This document shows positions 1 through 9,972 of a stretch of 64,000 bases of DNA, piece by piece. Positions within the stretch are counted from its first letter, which is position 1. Every line of letters starts with the position of its first letter. Below the pieces are notes generated by a model. The model was given only the letters and a program-made list of their open reading frames with translations, had not been told where the DNA came from and made no database searches. The stretch is from positions 1,316,295-1,380,294 of the forward strand of contig RDEW01000007.1 of NCBI GenBank assembly GCA_011109175.1, given 5' to 3'. The DNA is from Dicyema japonicum (taxonomy: Eukaryota > Dicyemida > Rhombozoa > Dicyemidae). The position numbers and the translations under genes are program-made.

Positions 1-81
1 ATAAACTTCTTGTATGACGATATAGGAATAAAAATATGGTCAGCTTTCTGAATGGCAGCGCTGATAATTTCTGCGGCCTCA

Positions 82-1077
82 TCAATAGAGCGTATTGGGA
101 GGATAATCTCCGGCCAAGAATTTATCCACAAGGTTACTGAAACCAGACCAGTCAACCTTCGTATAATCCTTGAATCTTTTTGATTCCGCCGGCCGTCTCC
201 TGTATCGTCGAAGACCTCTCAATTTTAGAAGGATTGGATTGTGGTCACTGGAGAAGCCGTAAAAGACGTTCCAGGAAATGAGTCCAGCCAGAGAAGGTGA
301 GCATAGTGTTAAGTCGGGGGATGTGCAGCTATCAGTCATCCTTAATGGGGTCCTCGTATGTGAGTTAGGGTTGTTCAGTATAATCAGGTCAGGAAGATAA
401 TTTGCAATGAGTTCTCCTCGGTTATCAGAGGATTGGGAAGTGAGCCAAACTGGATGTCGTGCATTAAGATCCCCACATAACAGTAGATTTTTCAATGTTG
501 AAATGCGTGATAAATCAGGGGTGTAAGATGACGGACACGATCCTTGTGGAGGAATATATAAATTAGCCAAATGGATCCAAAAGGACGGGAATAACTCGAT
601 TTTGACAGTAATCTGCTCCAAAGTCTTGTCGGAGCCAAGAAGCTCTGAGGTTCGTTGAGTTGTATCCATAAAAGGAATATCGTTCTTTATAATAGTAAGT
701 AGTCCTCCTCCGCGTCCTCCCTGACGATCTTTACGGATCACTGTGTATCCGGGAAAAGAGGGTGTTGGTATGGAGGGAGATAGCTTGGACTCCTGTATTA
801 AAGCGAGGTCAGCCTCATTTTCGCGGAGGAGTGCCTGGAGTTCAAAGATTTTCTTCCTGATCCCATTCGTATTCAGTTGTATAATTGTAAAACCTCTCCA
901 TGGACCAGGATTGGTTTCGACGTCCCCACATAGAAGAATCAAAAGTCTGGATAAATGGGGACACCAGACAGGGTCGAAGACACAGGAGATGAGAGGACCA
1001 CACGGACGGTGGGGAGAAGCTGTTGGCTCTTTTCGTTCCATTTTGGAATGGGTGACACCGTTTCTGGTGAGCCACAT
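82..1077 (-). pseudogene. APE-type LINE (2A family) ORF: 2A-like peptide plus endonuclease domain
   Basis: This is the 5' part of a non-LTR retrotransposon polyprotein of 331 codons. Residues about 60-290 form an apurinic-type endonuclease (EEP fold): QLNTNG near the start, IQESKL (catalytic Glu), LLLCGDLNARHPVW (Asp/Asn pair) and GFSSDHNPILL (SDH motif). The ATG at 1077 is the first in frame, because an in-frame TAG lies four codons upstream. The frame closes at 82, but the sequence goes on in another frame to base 1 (residues like EAAEIISAAIQKADHIF), so one frameshift separates it from the RT, which lies beyond the window edge. The copy at 52.88-55.4 kb is the same family and shares LCGDLNA and GSCPSS. 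In the family, the endonuclease nicks target DNA for target-primed reverse transcription. Confidence 0.9.
901..945 (-). other. 2A-like ribosome-skipping motif in the LINE ORF
   Basis: Residues 45-59 of the LINE ORF read LLILLCGDVETNPGP, matching the D-V/I-E-x-N-P-G-P consensus of 2A peptides exactly, with the usual leucine-rich stretch before it. It sits just upstream of the endonuclease domain. 2A-like sequences are known in some non-LTR elements of trypanosomes and of several invertebrates, where they cause co-translational separation of the N-terminal segment. Activity here is inferred from the motif only. Confidence 0.85.
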
Positions 1078-1084
1078 GACACCA

Positions 1085-2828
1085 CGCTAACATTCAAAAA
1101 AAAATCCGAAGTTCATGTATACATATTCCAGTTAAAAAATAATCATTTAAATCTAATATTATTTAAAATAAAAAATTAGATTTTTACTTAGTGATTAAAC
1201 ATTGGTTCAAACTTAAGAATTTTCCCGGACACCATGGCACGGCCAGACGCGATGGCATGCGACAATAAATAATATTTAATCCTAAAATGTGAGTAGTTTT
1301 GACAATTTTTGATATTACTATGATTTAAACATTTTCAAAATTGCCCATATTAATAACACGAAATAAATAATAAACAAATAATAATAACACGACCGACCAC
1401 ATACAACATTAATTGAAAAATATGCAATTTTGGCGGAACTATCGAAAATAGTATTCGATGTTTCAAAAACCGCACAAAAGTATCTGGATCTTATATTCAC
1501 AGACAAACCTTTGGTTGTGTGATTTATTGGGAAGACTTTCTGGGTAGAAGTCGGTTAGCAAGCCCTACCGTCATGTATTACTTCTCCTTAACTAATTCCA
1601 GTGTTCCCTTTTATAAAGTGTTCCACGTGGATTCAATGACACCTTCCTACATGTTCAGAATTAAATATTATTTGTAACAATCGATCATCAAATATTCATT
1701 AAATAGACAAAAAATTGAAAAATGTGGTTAAATGTATAAATTACTTAAAACAAAGAAAATTATGTGCGGTTCTTTGTAAATAAATAATCGAAAAACTTGA
1801 AATTAAATGAATAGAAAACAAATTGTATTCTTCTCTATAATTTAAAGGATCAATTCTTAGAAAAGAATGAATCCTCATTTCACAATTTAACTGATAGCAA
1901 CGAGTATTTACTTATATTTATCATTGCAGTTTAATCAGCTCAAATGACTACAGCCAACTGTATTTACTATAACTATTTGTAGTGACAGGAATGAGAATTT
2001 GTATAAATTATGAATTAAATAGATTCGATATGCTCACAAAAATGATAGAACAAGTCGACTCCGATATATCTCCATCGAATTGACAATCTTATCTTACAAA
2101 GTTTTTTAATTTGTCTTATTAGTTAATAAAATATTTCCAACTGTTATATAAGTGTTTTTGTCTATGGTTAATTTAATTATCCCAATCAAGTGTATTATCG
2201 TCTAATAAATTACTTGACGAGTTAGTCTATTGGTTAATTGTCGGTAGTTGAGGTGGTTACTTTGTTCTGATTGCCTATTGAGTAGTTCCTATAAACATCG
2301 TGGATATAACCTCCCGTCTCCTCTAGTGGACTCGGAAACAATCGGAAATAAGAAAGCATCATACTTACCGATGATTGAATTCAAATCTCGTCTGGTACAA
2401 ATTAGAGGTAAATCGGCGGGAACCGTGTGTTTTGAGTGGGAACAGGGAATTATTGGCTTATTCTTAATTCTCAAATTTTCTGATCTCCGTTGAGACGGCA
2501 GAAATTTTTGGTTCCAACAGAACAAAGTTTATCAGGCTGATCGGGCGGTTGTTGACTGAAGGGAGAGCCTAGAATAATGGGTCTTACAGAACATTGGGCT
2601 CAAGATCAGGTACTCAATTCTTGCGGGCCAAATTGTAACCTTTGTCCTAAAAATTTGATTTTTAAGTTATTAATTTTTGACTTCCTGATAAATATAGCAT
2701 TTTATTTTGAGTTGGCTGTATTACTTTTTAAATTTTTATACAAAATTAGTTTTTTTTGTTGCAAAAATTTAATCTAATCAAAAATTTTTATTTTATCTTA
2801 AAAAGTTAAATCTAATTAAAAATGTTCT
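1085..2828. other. AT-rich interval without a recognised gene
   Basis: No conserved reading frame was recognised. The short frames at 2248-2777 resemble no family known to me. Long A/T stretches dominate, with a slightly GC-richer island at 2220-2600 that could be old repeat sequence. Confidence 0.5.
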
Positions 2829-3215
2829 CTATCCAATTCGTTTCCTCTTCGAGCAACTATGGGAGTAAACCCAATTGTCACAGTCCTTTTCTTCGCTCAC
2901 ACTCTTCTCTTGAATTTCTTTATAATCAGACCGAGAGTAAATATCCTTTATCCCTTCATTGAACTTATCATAACGCCGCGAAACGTCGACTTCGTTCCTA
3001 TATGACACTATCATACTCTCCAAAGTCTTCTTGATTACCAGCGATTGAACATACGCATACGTTCTTTCACTTATATTCGAAGATCTGGCATACTTCCACG
3101 AATGTGAAGTCACTAGGCCATCCCAAGTGAGTACAATCGGGACAATCTTGACCTCTGCGTTGTGTATCAACTTCAAATAATATGGAATTTGATACATTAA
3201 ACTCATAAAAAACAC
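2829..3215 (-). pseudogene. C-terminal fragment of RLE-type (R2/NeSL-like) LINE
   Basis: A 128-codon frame matches the last part of the 50.3-52.8 kb element: KIVPIVLTWDGLVTSHSWKY corresponds to KVLVISIVMTWEGIATKY, and KKTLESMIVSYRNEV to KRTLESLTLEYRRQS. It therefore represents the sequence just after the restriction-like endonuclease. The catalytic core itself is not included. Survival of only the 3' end is what 5'-truncated LINE insertions look like. At least three further 3'-end copies lie at 15.3, 19.15 and 35.4 kb. Confidence 0.8.
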
Positions 3216-3239
3216 GCCCTACAATTATTACAACGAATT

Positions 3240-3679
3240 AATCGATTTTGAACCGACACATCACAACAGGTAGTAAAGAAAAATCTGTTAACCAGTAAAT
3301 TAACATTTATTCGTGACAGTAAAGTGAATATAGCAGCCTTGATACTAAACTGGCATTTTTAGTAACCTAAGTAGCCTGCTAAGAACATTTATTAATAGTC
3401 GTTAAGAAAATTCCTGTTAAAAAGTGGCCTTATTGTTGTGTTGGAATTTAATGACCTTATCTATACAGCTATTTTAAAAATGTTTAAATCATAAAAATAT
3501 CAAATTATCGAACCACTTACATTTTTTGAATGACACACACAGCCCTTCTGGCAAGTAGGTAATGTTTCCATTACTTAAACCTCACCTTAGGAAGAACGCA
3601 AACTTTATTTTAAAAAGTAAGAACAGTAATGCATCTACCACAAGGCATATCCAAGACATTGAAAGTGTTCTTGTCTTCT
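3240..3679. other. AT-rich interval, nothing recognised
   Basis: No gene or repeat could be supported between the LINE fragment and the SINE that follows. Confidence 0.5.
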
Positions 3680-3862
3680 CGTTTTTTTCTTTTTGTGTGT
3701 GTTAATTCCAATCCAGTTCCGCAGTGTTGAGACACTGATGACGGCGTCACTCATCAACCCCGAACATCGTAGATGCGTGGAACTTTGAACCGAATGGACA
3801 TGAGAGGGATTCGAACGGGAACCTCATGATTTTGACCGGAACTTATTACATTGACCCATCGG
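3680..3862 (-). mobile_element. tRNA-derived SINE copy (degenerate)
   Basis: Read on the minus strand, this has a tRNA-like head with a B-box-like GTTCGAATCCC at about 3811-3821, then a body containing GAGTGACGCCGTCATCAGTG (3732-3751), and an A-rich end (RC of 3678-3695). The same body occurs at 55.65-55.85 kb (minus) and 49.25-49.36 kb (plus). The A box is badly eroded. Three copies sharing body and order make a SINE family the best explanation. Confidence 0.65.
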
Positions 3863-3869
3863 AATGAAA

Positions 3870-4239
3870 TATCATTTGTAAATAATTCAGGTTATCAAAT
3901 ATTGCTCGTCACTGCTTACATGGGGATTTTAGGACCTAAATAGATTTTTCTTACGTGCTATCGGATTTTTGAAAGCAAAAAAGGAAAATGGACATCAGAT
4001 AGGAGGTGAGCGATTGTGCGGATTTCTAAACAAATTGTAAAAGGGAATTGGCTCTCAATCACGAAAACTGCTATTACAGTCAACCCTCTCTATAGTGAAC
4101 ATGCCATATTAATGCAATTCACAATAACAAAAATTAGTTTTTGTCATTGATATATTGATTATAAAATGAATACCACTTTTAAAAATGTATTATATCATTT
4201 TTTTTAATATTTTGGTGTTCACTATTATTATTTAATATT
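3870..4239. other. AT-rich interval, nothing recognised
   Basis: No conserved frame or repeat could be supported. The interval borders the 3' tail of the LINE at 4240. Confidence 0.45.
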
Positions 4240-4480
4240 TATTTAATAACCCCGAAAAGGGAACACCGTGAAAGGAGTAAACCAACTAATTAAGTGATCC
4301 CGGTACGCCTCAACAGGATCGAGAGGTTTTCCTGTGTTCCTCCAGAGTACCCACGGCTTTCCTGAATAGACGACGATCATCTTTCATTAGAGTTTGAAGA
4401 GGAGTGTTTTTTCCCCAAATTTCGTGTATTTGAGGCCTCTAGCCTTGAATGGAAGAAACGACTTGTTTCTTGGCCACACA
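4240..4480 (-). pseudogene. 3' end of a 2A-family LINE
   Basis: On the minus strand the frame ends with RRLFRKAVGTLEEHRK, matching RRLFRKVVGTMEDHRRR at the C-terminus of the 52.88-55.4 kb copy. It is followed by the same untranslated tail (GGATCAC...CGGTGTT...CGGGGTTATTAAATAAA). Only the last 60 or so codons and the tail are present, so this is a 5'-truncated copy. Confidence 0.8.
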
Positions 4481-4701
4481 GACAGATGAAGCCGGAGCCA
4501 TTGTTTTTGATTGCGGCGTGGTCAAGCATTGGGGGAAAAGATCGGGGGGTAGATTTGTTTGACGTGCTAGTTTGCCAATTACTATTAAAGAATAGTGAAC
4601 GTCAAATGCTTGTGAACATAAAAATATTTAAATTAAAATTTTTATTTAAAATATATTTAAAATTATTTAAACTAATAAATTACATGTTTTACAATAGTTA
4701 G

Positions 4702-5165
4702 CATGGTACAAAATCGAAAACGCCTATCATTTTTTTCTAAAGAAGGAAATCATAGATTTTTTTCATAAACATGGACATCACACACAGTGTGATTTATCTA
4801 TTTATTTCAATGTTTCGCTTGGCTCCATAAACAAAATTTTGAAAAATTCTGAAGGAATACTTAGTTTTCAAGATGATCTAAAAACTAAGAAAATGTACTT
4901 GCCCAAGTCTCAACCATTCGACGGAGATCCATTTGAATGGTTCGTTAAAAGCGATCATTTGGATTTACAATCAACGAATATCTTTTAAAGTTCATGTCTT
5001 TAAAAATGGCGAAAGTTTGTAATTTTCAAGGATTTCAAGCATCAAATGAGTTTACCAGAGTTTACCAATATCGAAGTCTTTTTTTATCCACCAAATACAA
5101 CATCAAAATTACAACCCCTTGATCAAGGAATAATAAAATCATTCAAAGACAAGTATACACAACTA
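4702..5165 (+). pseudogene. Tigger/pogo-type (CENP-B-like) DDE transposase relic
   Basis: The N-terminal part reads RKRLSF then, after a frame break, IIDFFHKHGHHTQCDLSIYF and SINKILKNSEGIL, the pattern of the CENP-B N-terminal helix-turn-helix of Tigger transposases. After a large internal deletion, about 5085-5150 reads PPNTTSKLQPLDQGIIKSFK, the signature PPNTT...QPLDQG block of the DDE superfamily endonuclease. The catalytic aspartates are not all present and stops interrupt the frame. It is an inactive fossil. No terminal repeats were identified. Confidence 0.8.
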
Positions 5166-5229
5166 ACATGCGCACACTTGTAACTACATGCGCATGCGCA
5201 CACTTGTAACTACACGACGATCCTTTGAA

Positions 5230-5692
5230 GCAACAAGACTAGGATGAGATCTACTACAAGAATATCTTCGACATGCTGGATTCTGAGGCCAACAAGCATC
5301 GTCTTGCATGCCTCGTGTCCGTTGCCAACCACGGGAGCGGAGCGTGGCTGGATGCACTCCCGTGTTCCTTTCTGGGGACCCTTTTGTACGGTGACTGTAT
5401 TTGAATTGGAATCGCACAGCGCCTGGGAGTTGATGTATACGTCAAACTCCAATGTCGTTGTGGAGGGATCGTCGATGCCAAAGGGCTGCATCCGCTTTTG
5501 TTAAAAGGAGTGCAGCCGATCTGGCCGAGAAAATCAAGATTTAAAAATGTGGTGAAATTGGAGATCGATTTCGTTTTTTGCCGGTGGCAATCGAAACGTC
5601 TGGTGCTACGGGAAGTATCACAGCCTCTTTCTTGCAGGAAATCTGGGGGAAATTGGCCCAACGTCTGAAAGACGTGCGGGAAGCGTCTGACT
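5230..5692 (+). pseudogene. C-terminal part of WYLDD-family non-LTR retroelement
   Basis: The plus strand encodes HRLACLVSVANHGSGAWLDA, then LGVDVYVKLQCRCGGIVDAK with a Cys-rich CxCGxxxDAxGLH knot, and, after a frame break, PVAIETSGATGSITASFLQE. The last block aligns with TPVATESSGAVGPMTAEFLQ in the copy at 11816-12118. These are the post-RT and terminal nuclease-like regions of the same reverse-transcriptase family whose palm lies at 29.5 and 32.3 kb. Stops and frame breaks show it is dead. The long minus-strand frame here is a shadow. Confidence 0.75.
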
Positions 5693-5820
5693 GAGGCAGC
5701 GAATTGGGATTGTAGTTATTCTCGGAAAATCTTACTCTGTAGTGTCAGCAGCCGATCTTCTCCGTTATTGTCAATAAATATGCTTCATGGTTAAATAAAA
5801 GTAGATTCTTTCAAAATAAT

Positions 5821-5863
5821 ATGTCACATGGGCCAAGCGATACCTATGGACTGCCTGTTACAT
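5821..5863 (+). repeat. Left terminal inverted repeat of integrase element
   Basis: Inverted partner of 7122-7164. The outer 13 and inner 11 bases are identical, and the middle has diverged. Confidence 0.7.
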
Positions 5864-6004
5864 TAACCTTGAACCAAGATTAACTTCAATTAATTTTGTA
5901 AATGATTTATTAACCACAAAAAATTAATTTAAGTAACTTTTTAGTCTACTCATTAATACAGTCGATATTTCTCCTTTCGAATTTTTTATCTATCAAATTA
6001 AACT

Positions 6005-6770
6005 ATTTAAAAATACCTCCACGCGATTATTCGATAAAATATTAATTATTTCTGCAACTGGATAATACTGAGACTCAAACTTATCCAGTCACAATATTTG
6101 TTCCAAAGTCCTTTTAGCCCGAACCTATTTATTAATGTTTTTAATTCATACTTTATCTCCCATGTTAAAAGTATATTTACTATTATGAACATTCATTTTC
6201 CTGTTCAAGCTTTTGTAATAATTCGAATTTTTCTTTAATCGATTTAATTTCGAAATTGAATCTCTTCGCATTCGGACACAAATTATCTGACTGAGAATTA
6301 TCTAGATATAAATTTTTTTAAAACAAACTACGTGAATTTTCAATAGATTTGGAGTCGAACAATTAATCAAATCGTCAATTTGTTCTGGAATCGGCACACT
6401 CATTAATAAATTATCTAAGTCCTAATGTGATTAAATATAACCATGAATTATTGAATTTATTTCCTTAATTCCTCGATATCTTTCGAAAGGACTTTCGTTA
6501 GAAAATGAATGGACCGATATGTTATAACTGTAAACAGAACTTTCTAATTTATCAAACCACTTTTTTCACTTTGTCATCCAGCATTTTTGACACACTTCCC
6601 TCGTGATCGTCTGATTAAATCTTTCGACAATTCCTTGTGGTCGTGGATTGTTAGGCCTTTCCGTGAATTTGCTTAATGTTAAAATCTTCGCAGAGGTTTG
6701 TTTATTCTTGATTTTTAAATTCAGAACATTGTCGCGACTGAAAAAATTTAATGGCATCAGGCGGAACAAA
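6005..6770 (-). pseudogene. Integrase (rve-type) transposase relic
   Basis: Minus-strand pieces in alternating frames read, in order: CSEFKNQ and LCEDFNIKQIHGKA (after the place where the second catalytic Asp should be), NPRPQGIVERFNQTITREV (catalytic Glu region), WFDKLESSVYSYNISVHSFS with NESPFERYRG (end of the integrase core), and FNMGDKV (post-core domain). This order matches retroviral-type integrases of Ty3/gypsy, Ginger and KRBA2-like proteins. The expected DNGSEF motif has decayed and several stops interrupt it, so it cannot be active. Confidence 0.75.
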
Positions 6771-7121
6771 TCTTAAGTTTTCACATACTTCTTTACCAGA
6801 CTTATTATAGAGTGGTCGTACAAAAGCGAATCTATAAATTAAAAAAACCAACCTATACTATATATTTATCATGCAAAGCATCTTTTAAGTTTGATATTCA
6901 ACGCAATCTTTCACAAGACCCTTGTAAGAAGCAATTGCAACAAAAATCTTCCATGCTATAAATCACGCTAGAAATCTAGGTATACCGCTATAAAAAATAA
7001 ACTTTTTATAATCAAAACATTTATGAATAAAAAAACTAATTTAACAAAATTAAATCACGATATATATCGGATATACAAAATTAAATGTCGGATAATCAAA
7101 AGACCTTTTCAAGTCGAAAAA

Positions 7122-7164
7122 ATGTAACAGGCTGCCCATGCGTTACGCGCCGCCCATGTGACAT
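7122..7164 (-). repeat. Right terminal inverted repeat of integrase element
   Basis: Inverted partner of 5821-5863. Confidence 0.7.
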
Positions 7165-7431
7165 AATATAATAAAAATTTTTGGAATAATCCTATATGAT
7201 ACGATGTTGCATTTTAGCATATTTTAAAATTTCTAACAAAAAGGATGGGAATCCCGAAAAGAAGGAAAGACTCCATACAAATCGTAGGAAGGAAGGGTTC
7301 TCATCATGAGAGTTATTTTGTAATATTAAAATATCTGAAGTATAGTTACAGACTTTTATTGAATTATAATTTTTTTAATAAAAATTAATTTTAAATAATA
7401 AAATAAAAAAATTAATAAACACAGAAATCAA
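7165..7431. other. AT-rich interval upstream of CYP51
   Basis: No coding signal seen. It probably contains the CYP51 promoter, but no specific element stands out. Confidence 0.4.
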
Positions 7432-9049
7432 ATGTTTGGTAGTGAAGAAATTTTATTATATTGATCACTATTATATTAGGATGTTTAATATTTGCCTATT
7501 TTAAAATCACCAGAAAAACCAATGTTGACATATTTGTTTAATAAAGAAATCACCCCCGAGGATTCCGCATAATATTCCATTCATTGGTTCACTATGGCCG
7601 TTTGTAACCGACACGTCAAATTTTTTAATTTCAGTTTATGAAAAAGTTTAGTTAGTTAATATAAAATTGTATGGTCCAGTTTCGACTTTCACGATGTGTG
7701 GCAAGTCATTCACTCTCCTTGTGGGATGTGAAGCTTCACAAATTTTTTTCTGCAGTTCCAATGCGGATATGAACATTGAAGAAATTTATTCCAAATTAAT
7801 TACCCCAATTTTTGGAAAAGGGGCAATTTATGACGCACCAGAGCACGTTTGGAGTGAATTGAATCTGTAGATATTCAGACAGCACAAGAAACTTGCTCTT
7901 TCGACGTTCACCCCAGTCTACCTTGAATATTTGTGCCGAAAATAAAACTTGAAGTCGAAAATTATTTTTTAAGGATAACTAGTGAAACAATAAGTTTGAG
8001 AGTTTTAAAAATTTAGACCTCTTCGATAATTTCAATGACCTCTTCATCAATACCTCTTCCTTGCTGTCCTCGGTGAAGAAATTAGAGACCTGGTTAATGA
8101 CGAGATGAGGGAATATTTACTGGATATTGACAATTCATTCACTCTCTGTTAGTTTACATCCTTCCAGAATGGTTTCCACTGAAGATAAGAAGGTTACTTT
8201 AAAACTTGTACAGAAAACGAGATGTGGCTCATAAAAAGTGTTTGACCTGTTTCTGGATGTGATTAACAAAAGACGTAATTCTCGGGTAAGGAAGATGGAT
8301 ATGATCAAAATCTTTCTTGATTTTAGATACAAGTTAAATGCTGTTGAAATTTAAGAGACGGAACAAAAATCTCTGACGATATAATGATTTGCATGATAAT
8401 TGGAATGCTGGTGGCCGGAAAAAGAACATCAGCGTCGATTGCTGCTTGGCTTGGAATGTTCATTTCTGAAAATCAAAATATTCAAGTTTTATGTACGACT
8501 AAATATAAGGATGAATTGTATGCTGAACAAATCAGAATTCGAGGAGACAATTTTGAAGAAATTACTTATGATAATTTAAAGGAACTGAATCTTCTGGACC
8601 GATGTTTGTCGGAGACTCTCCGCTTGAGACCTCCGTTTGCTTGTTTGATGAGAATGTGCAGAACCAAAACAGTACTAAAAATATCATTGCAGAATGTCCT
8701 GGGCTATGAAATCCCTGCGGGAGACATTGTATGTGTGTCTGCCTCTGTGAATCATTATTTGAAAAATGTTTGGCATAACAAAGAGGAATTTAACCCAGAT
8801 AGGTTTATTCATTTTAATATTAGATTTATTGACTTTGACGAGGATAAAGAAGGAAAATGTGTATATATTCCCTTTGGGTATGGGACTCATCGATGTATTG
8901 GGGAAATTTACGCAAAACTTCAAATAAAGACTACATGGGCTTATTTGATTCAAAAATTCAAGTTTGAACTCATCAATGATAAACCAATAAAACCAAATAC
9001 TTTATCTTTCGTTCAGAGTCCTCTGATTCGAATGTTAGACTTACACTAA
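7432..9049 (+). pseudogene. CYP51: CYP51, sterol 14-alpha-demethylase, with several frame breaks
   Basis: This cytochrome P450 aligns along its length with animal CYP51. It has an N-terminal membrane anchor (GCLIFAYF), SPPRIPHNIPFIG, YGPVSTFTMCGKSFTLLVG, FGKGAIYDAPEH, GMLVAGKRTSASIAAW (I helix), NLLDRCLSETLRLRPP (ExxR) and FGYGTHRCIGE with the heme cysteine, followed by QIKTTWA. Introns of 23-24 nt at 7524-7546, 7847-7870 and 8333-8355 restore the alignment, and another of about 21 nt lies near 8189. The last 222 codons (8384-9049) are open. Upstream, about six places need one extra base to keep frame (near 7460, 7930, 8012, 8070, 8146, 8236), several of them in A or T runs. It is either a decaying gene or a gene with base-calling deletions. 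CYP51 acts in the ER on lanosterol-type sterols. Confidence 0.85.
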
Positions 9050-9059
9050 GGAATTAATG

Positions 9060-9970
9060 TTTACTTTAATACTAAACAAAATATTAATCTAACCAAAGTC
9101 CACTATAACACTAACTCTTCTCATTTGATTAAGACTCATTAAACTAAAAAGCTTCGTCCACAAACTTATCAGGACTGACAGCTTATCATTTAGAATGTGA
9201 CATACTTGTGTATTTGTCGGATGGGACAAAAGGAACACTGACGAAAATTTATTTGCTTTAATAAAAGCTGTAACTATGGAATGGACATGACATTAATTGT
9301 AATTGATTCAATGCACTGCAATACAACGAGCGAAATTTCCCATAAATCGCACATATTGATGAGGTCTTCTGTTCGACATTTTAGTGTATCTCCAACTTCC
9401 GGCTTGTGGAATAATCACGCAATCAGGCTAAACTGGCATTGAGATTCGGAAAGATTGGTATCACATCTCTATAGACATTCCTTTCCCTGTATTTCTCTCG
9501 TCGCTAATGGCCTGTAACACCCTTTGTCAAGAGGATTCTTCACTCCCTTTCTGAATTCTCTCCATACCAGGACGTCGTTCATGCTTATGAGGCCTATTAG
9601 TTTTCCGATAGTTTTCCCAACCTTTCATGATCATTACAGAAACACATATGAAACGCATCAAAAAAATAATTAAAGATGAATAATTTTGCATGATCTTAAT
9701 TTTAAATTAATAAAAAAACTTTTTCCCCAATATCGTTTTAAGAAGCGTTTGCAGCTCTGGGAAATACCCAATGAACCCCATTCCAAAATCGGCCAGATTA
9801 TTCTTGTAGTTTTTTTAGATTGGACTTTACGTTAAAACTCTGGCAGAAGCACTTATAATTGTTTTTATACATAGTAAAAAATAATTTGTTAACAAAATTA
9901 TTTTTGTTATTTATATACTTATATTTAAAGCAAGTTCTTATCAATTAAAATTGTAAGAAATTCTAAAATT
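9060..9970. other. Intergenic, nothing recognised
   Basis: No conserved frame. A short near-duplicate (AATTCTTACTATTACCAATT) occurs twice at about 9980-10025, inside the start of the following LINE. Confidence 0.45.
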
Positions 9971-9972
9971 TC

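Larger units (their letters stand above)
5821..7164 (-). mobile_element. Integrase-bearing element with 43-bp terminal inverted repeats (Ginger-like?)
   Basis: Positions 5821-5863 and 7122-7164 are inverted copies of each other, 43 bases each and 34 matching by my count. They start ATGTCACATGGGC and end GCCTGTTACAT. Between them, on the minus strand, lies a decayed retroviral-type integrase. An integrase within TIRs rather than LTRs is the hallmark of Ginger-type DNA transposons. A rearranged LTR element with chance repeats is the alternative. The flanks are too AT-rich to call a target duplication. Confidence 0.6.

Noticed and set aside
743-1179. Plus-strand ORFs at 743-1090 and 955-1179
   Set aside because: They overlap the minus-strand LINE endonuclease, which carries all the conserved motifs.
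2248-2493. 81-codon plus-strand ORF as a gene or SINE
   Set aside because: No domain. The tRNA-like boxes are too weak and too far apart.
5184-5661. Minus-strand ORFs of 77-135 codons
   Set aside because: Shadows of the plus-strand WYLDD-family C-terminus, which has the recognisable motifs.
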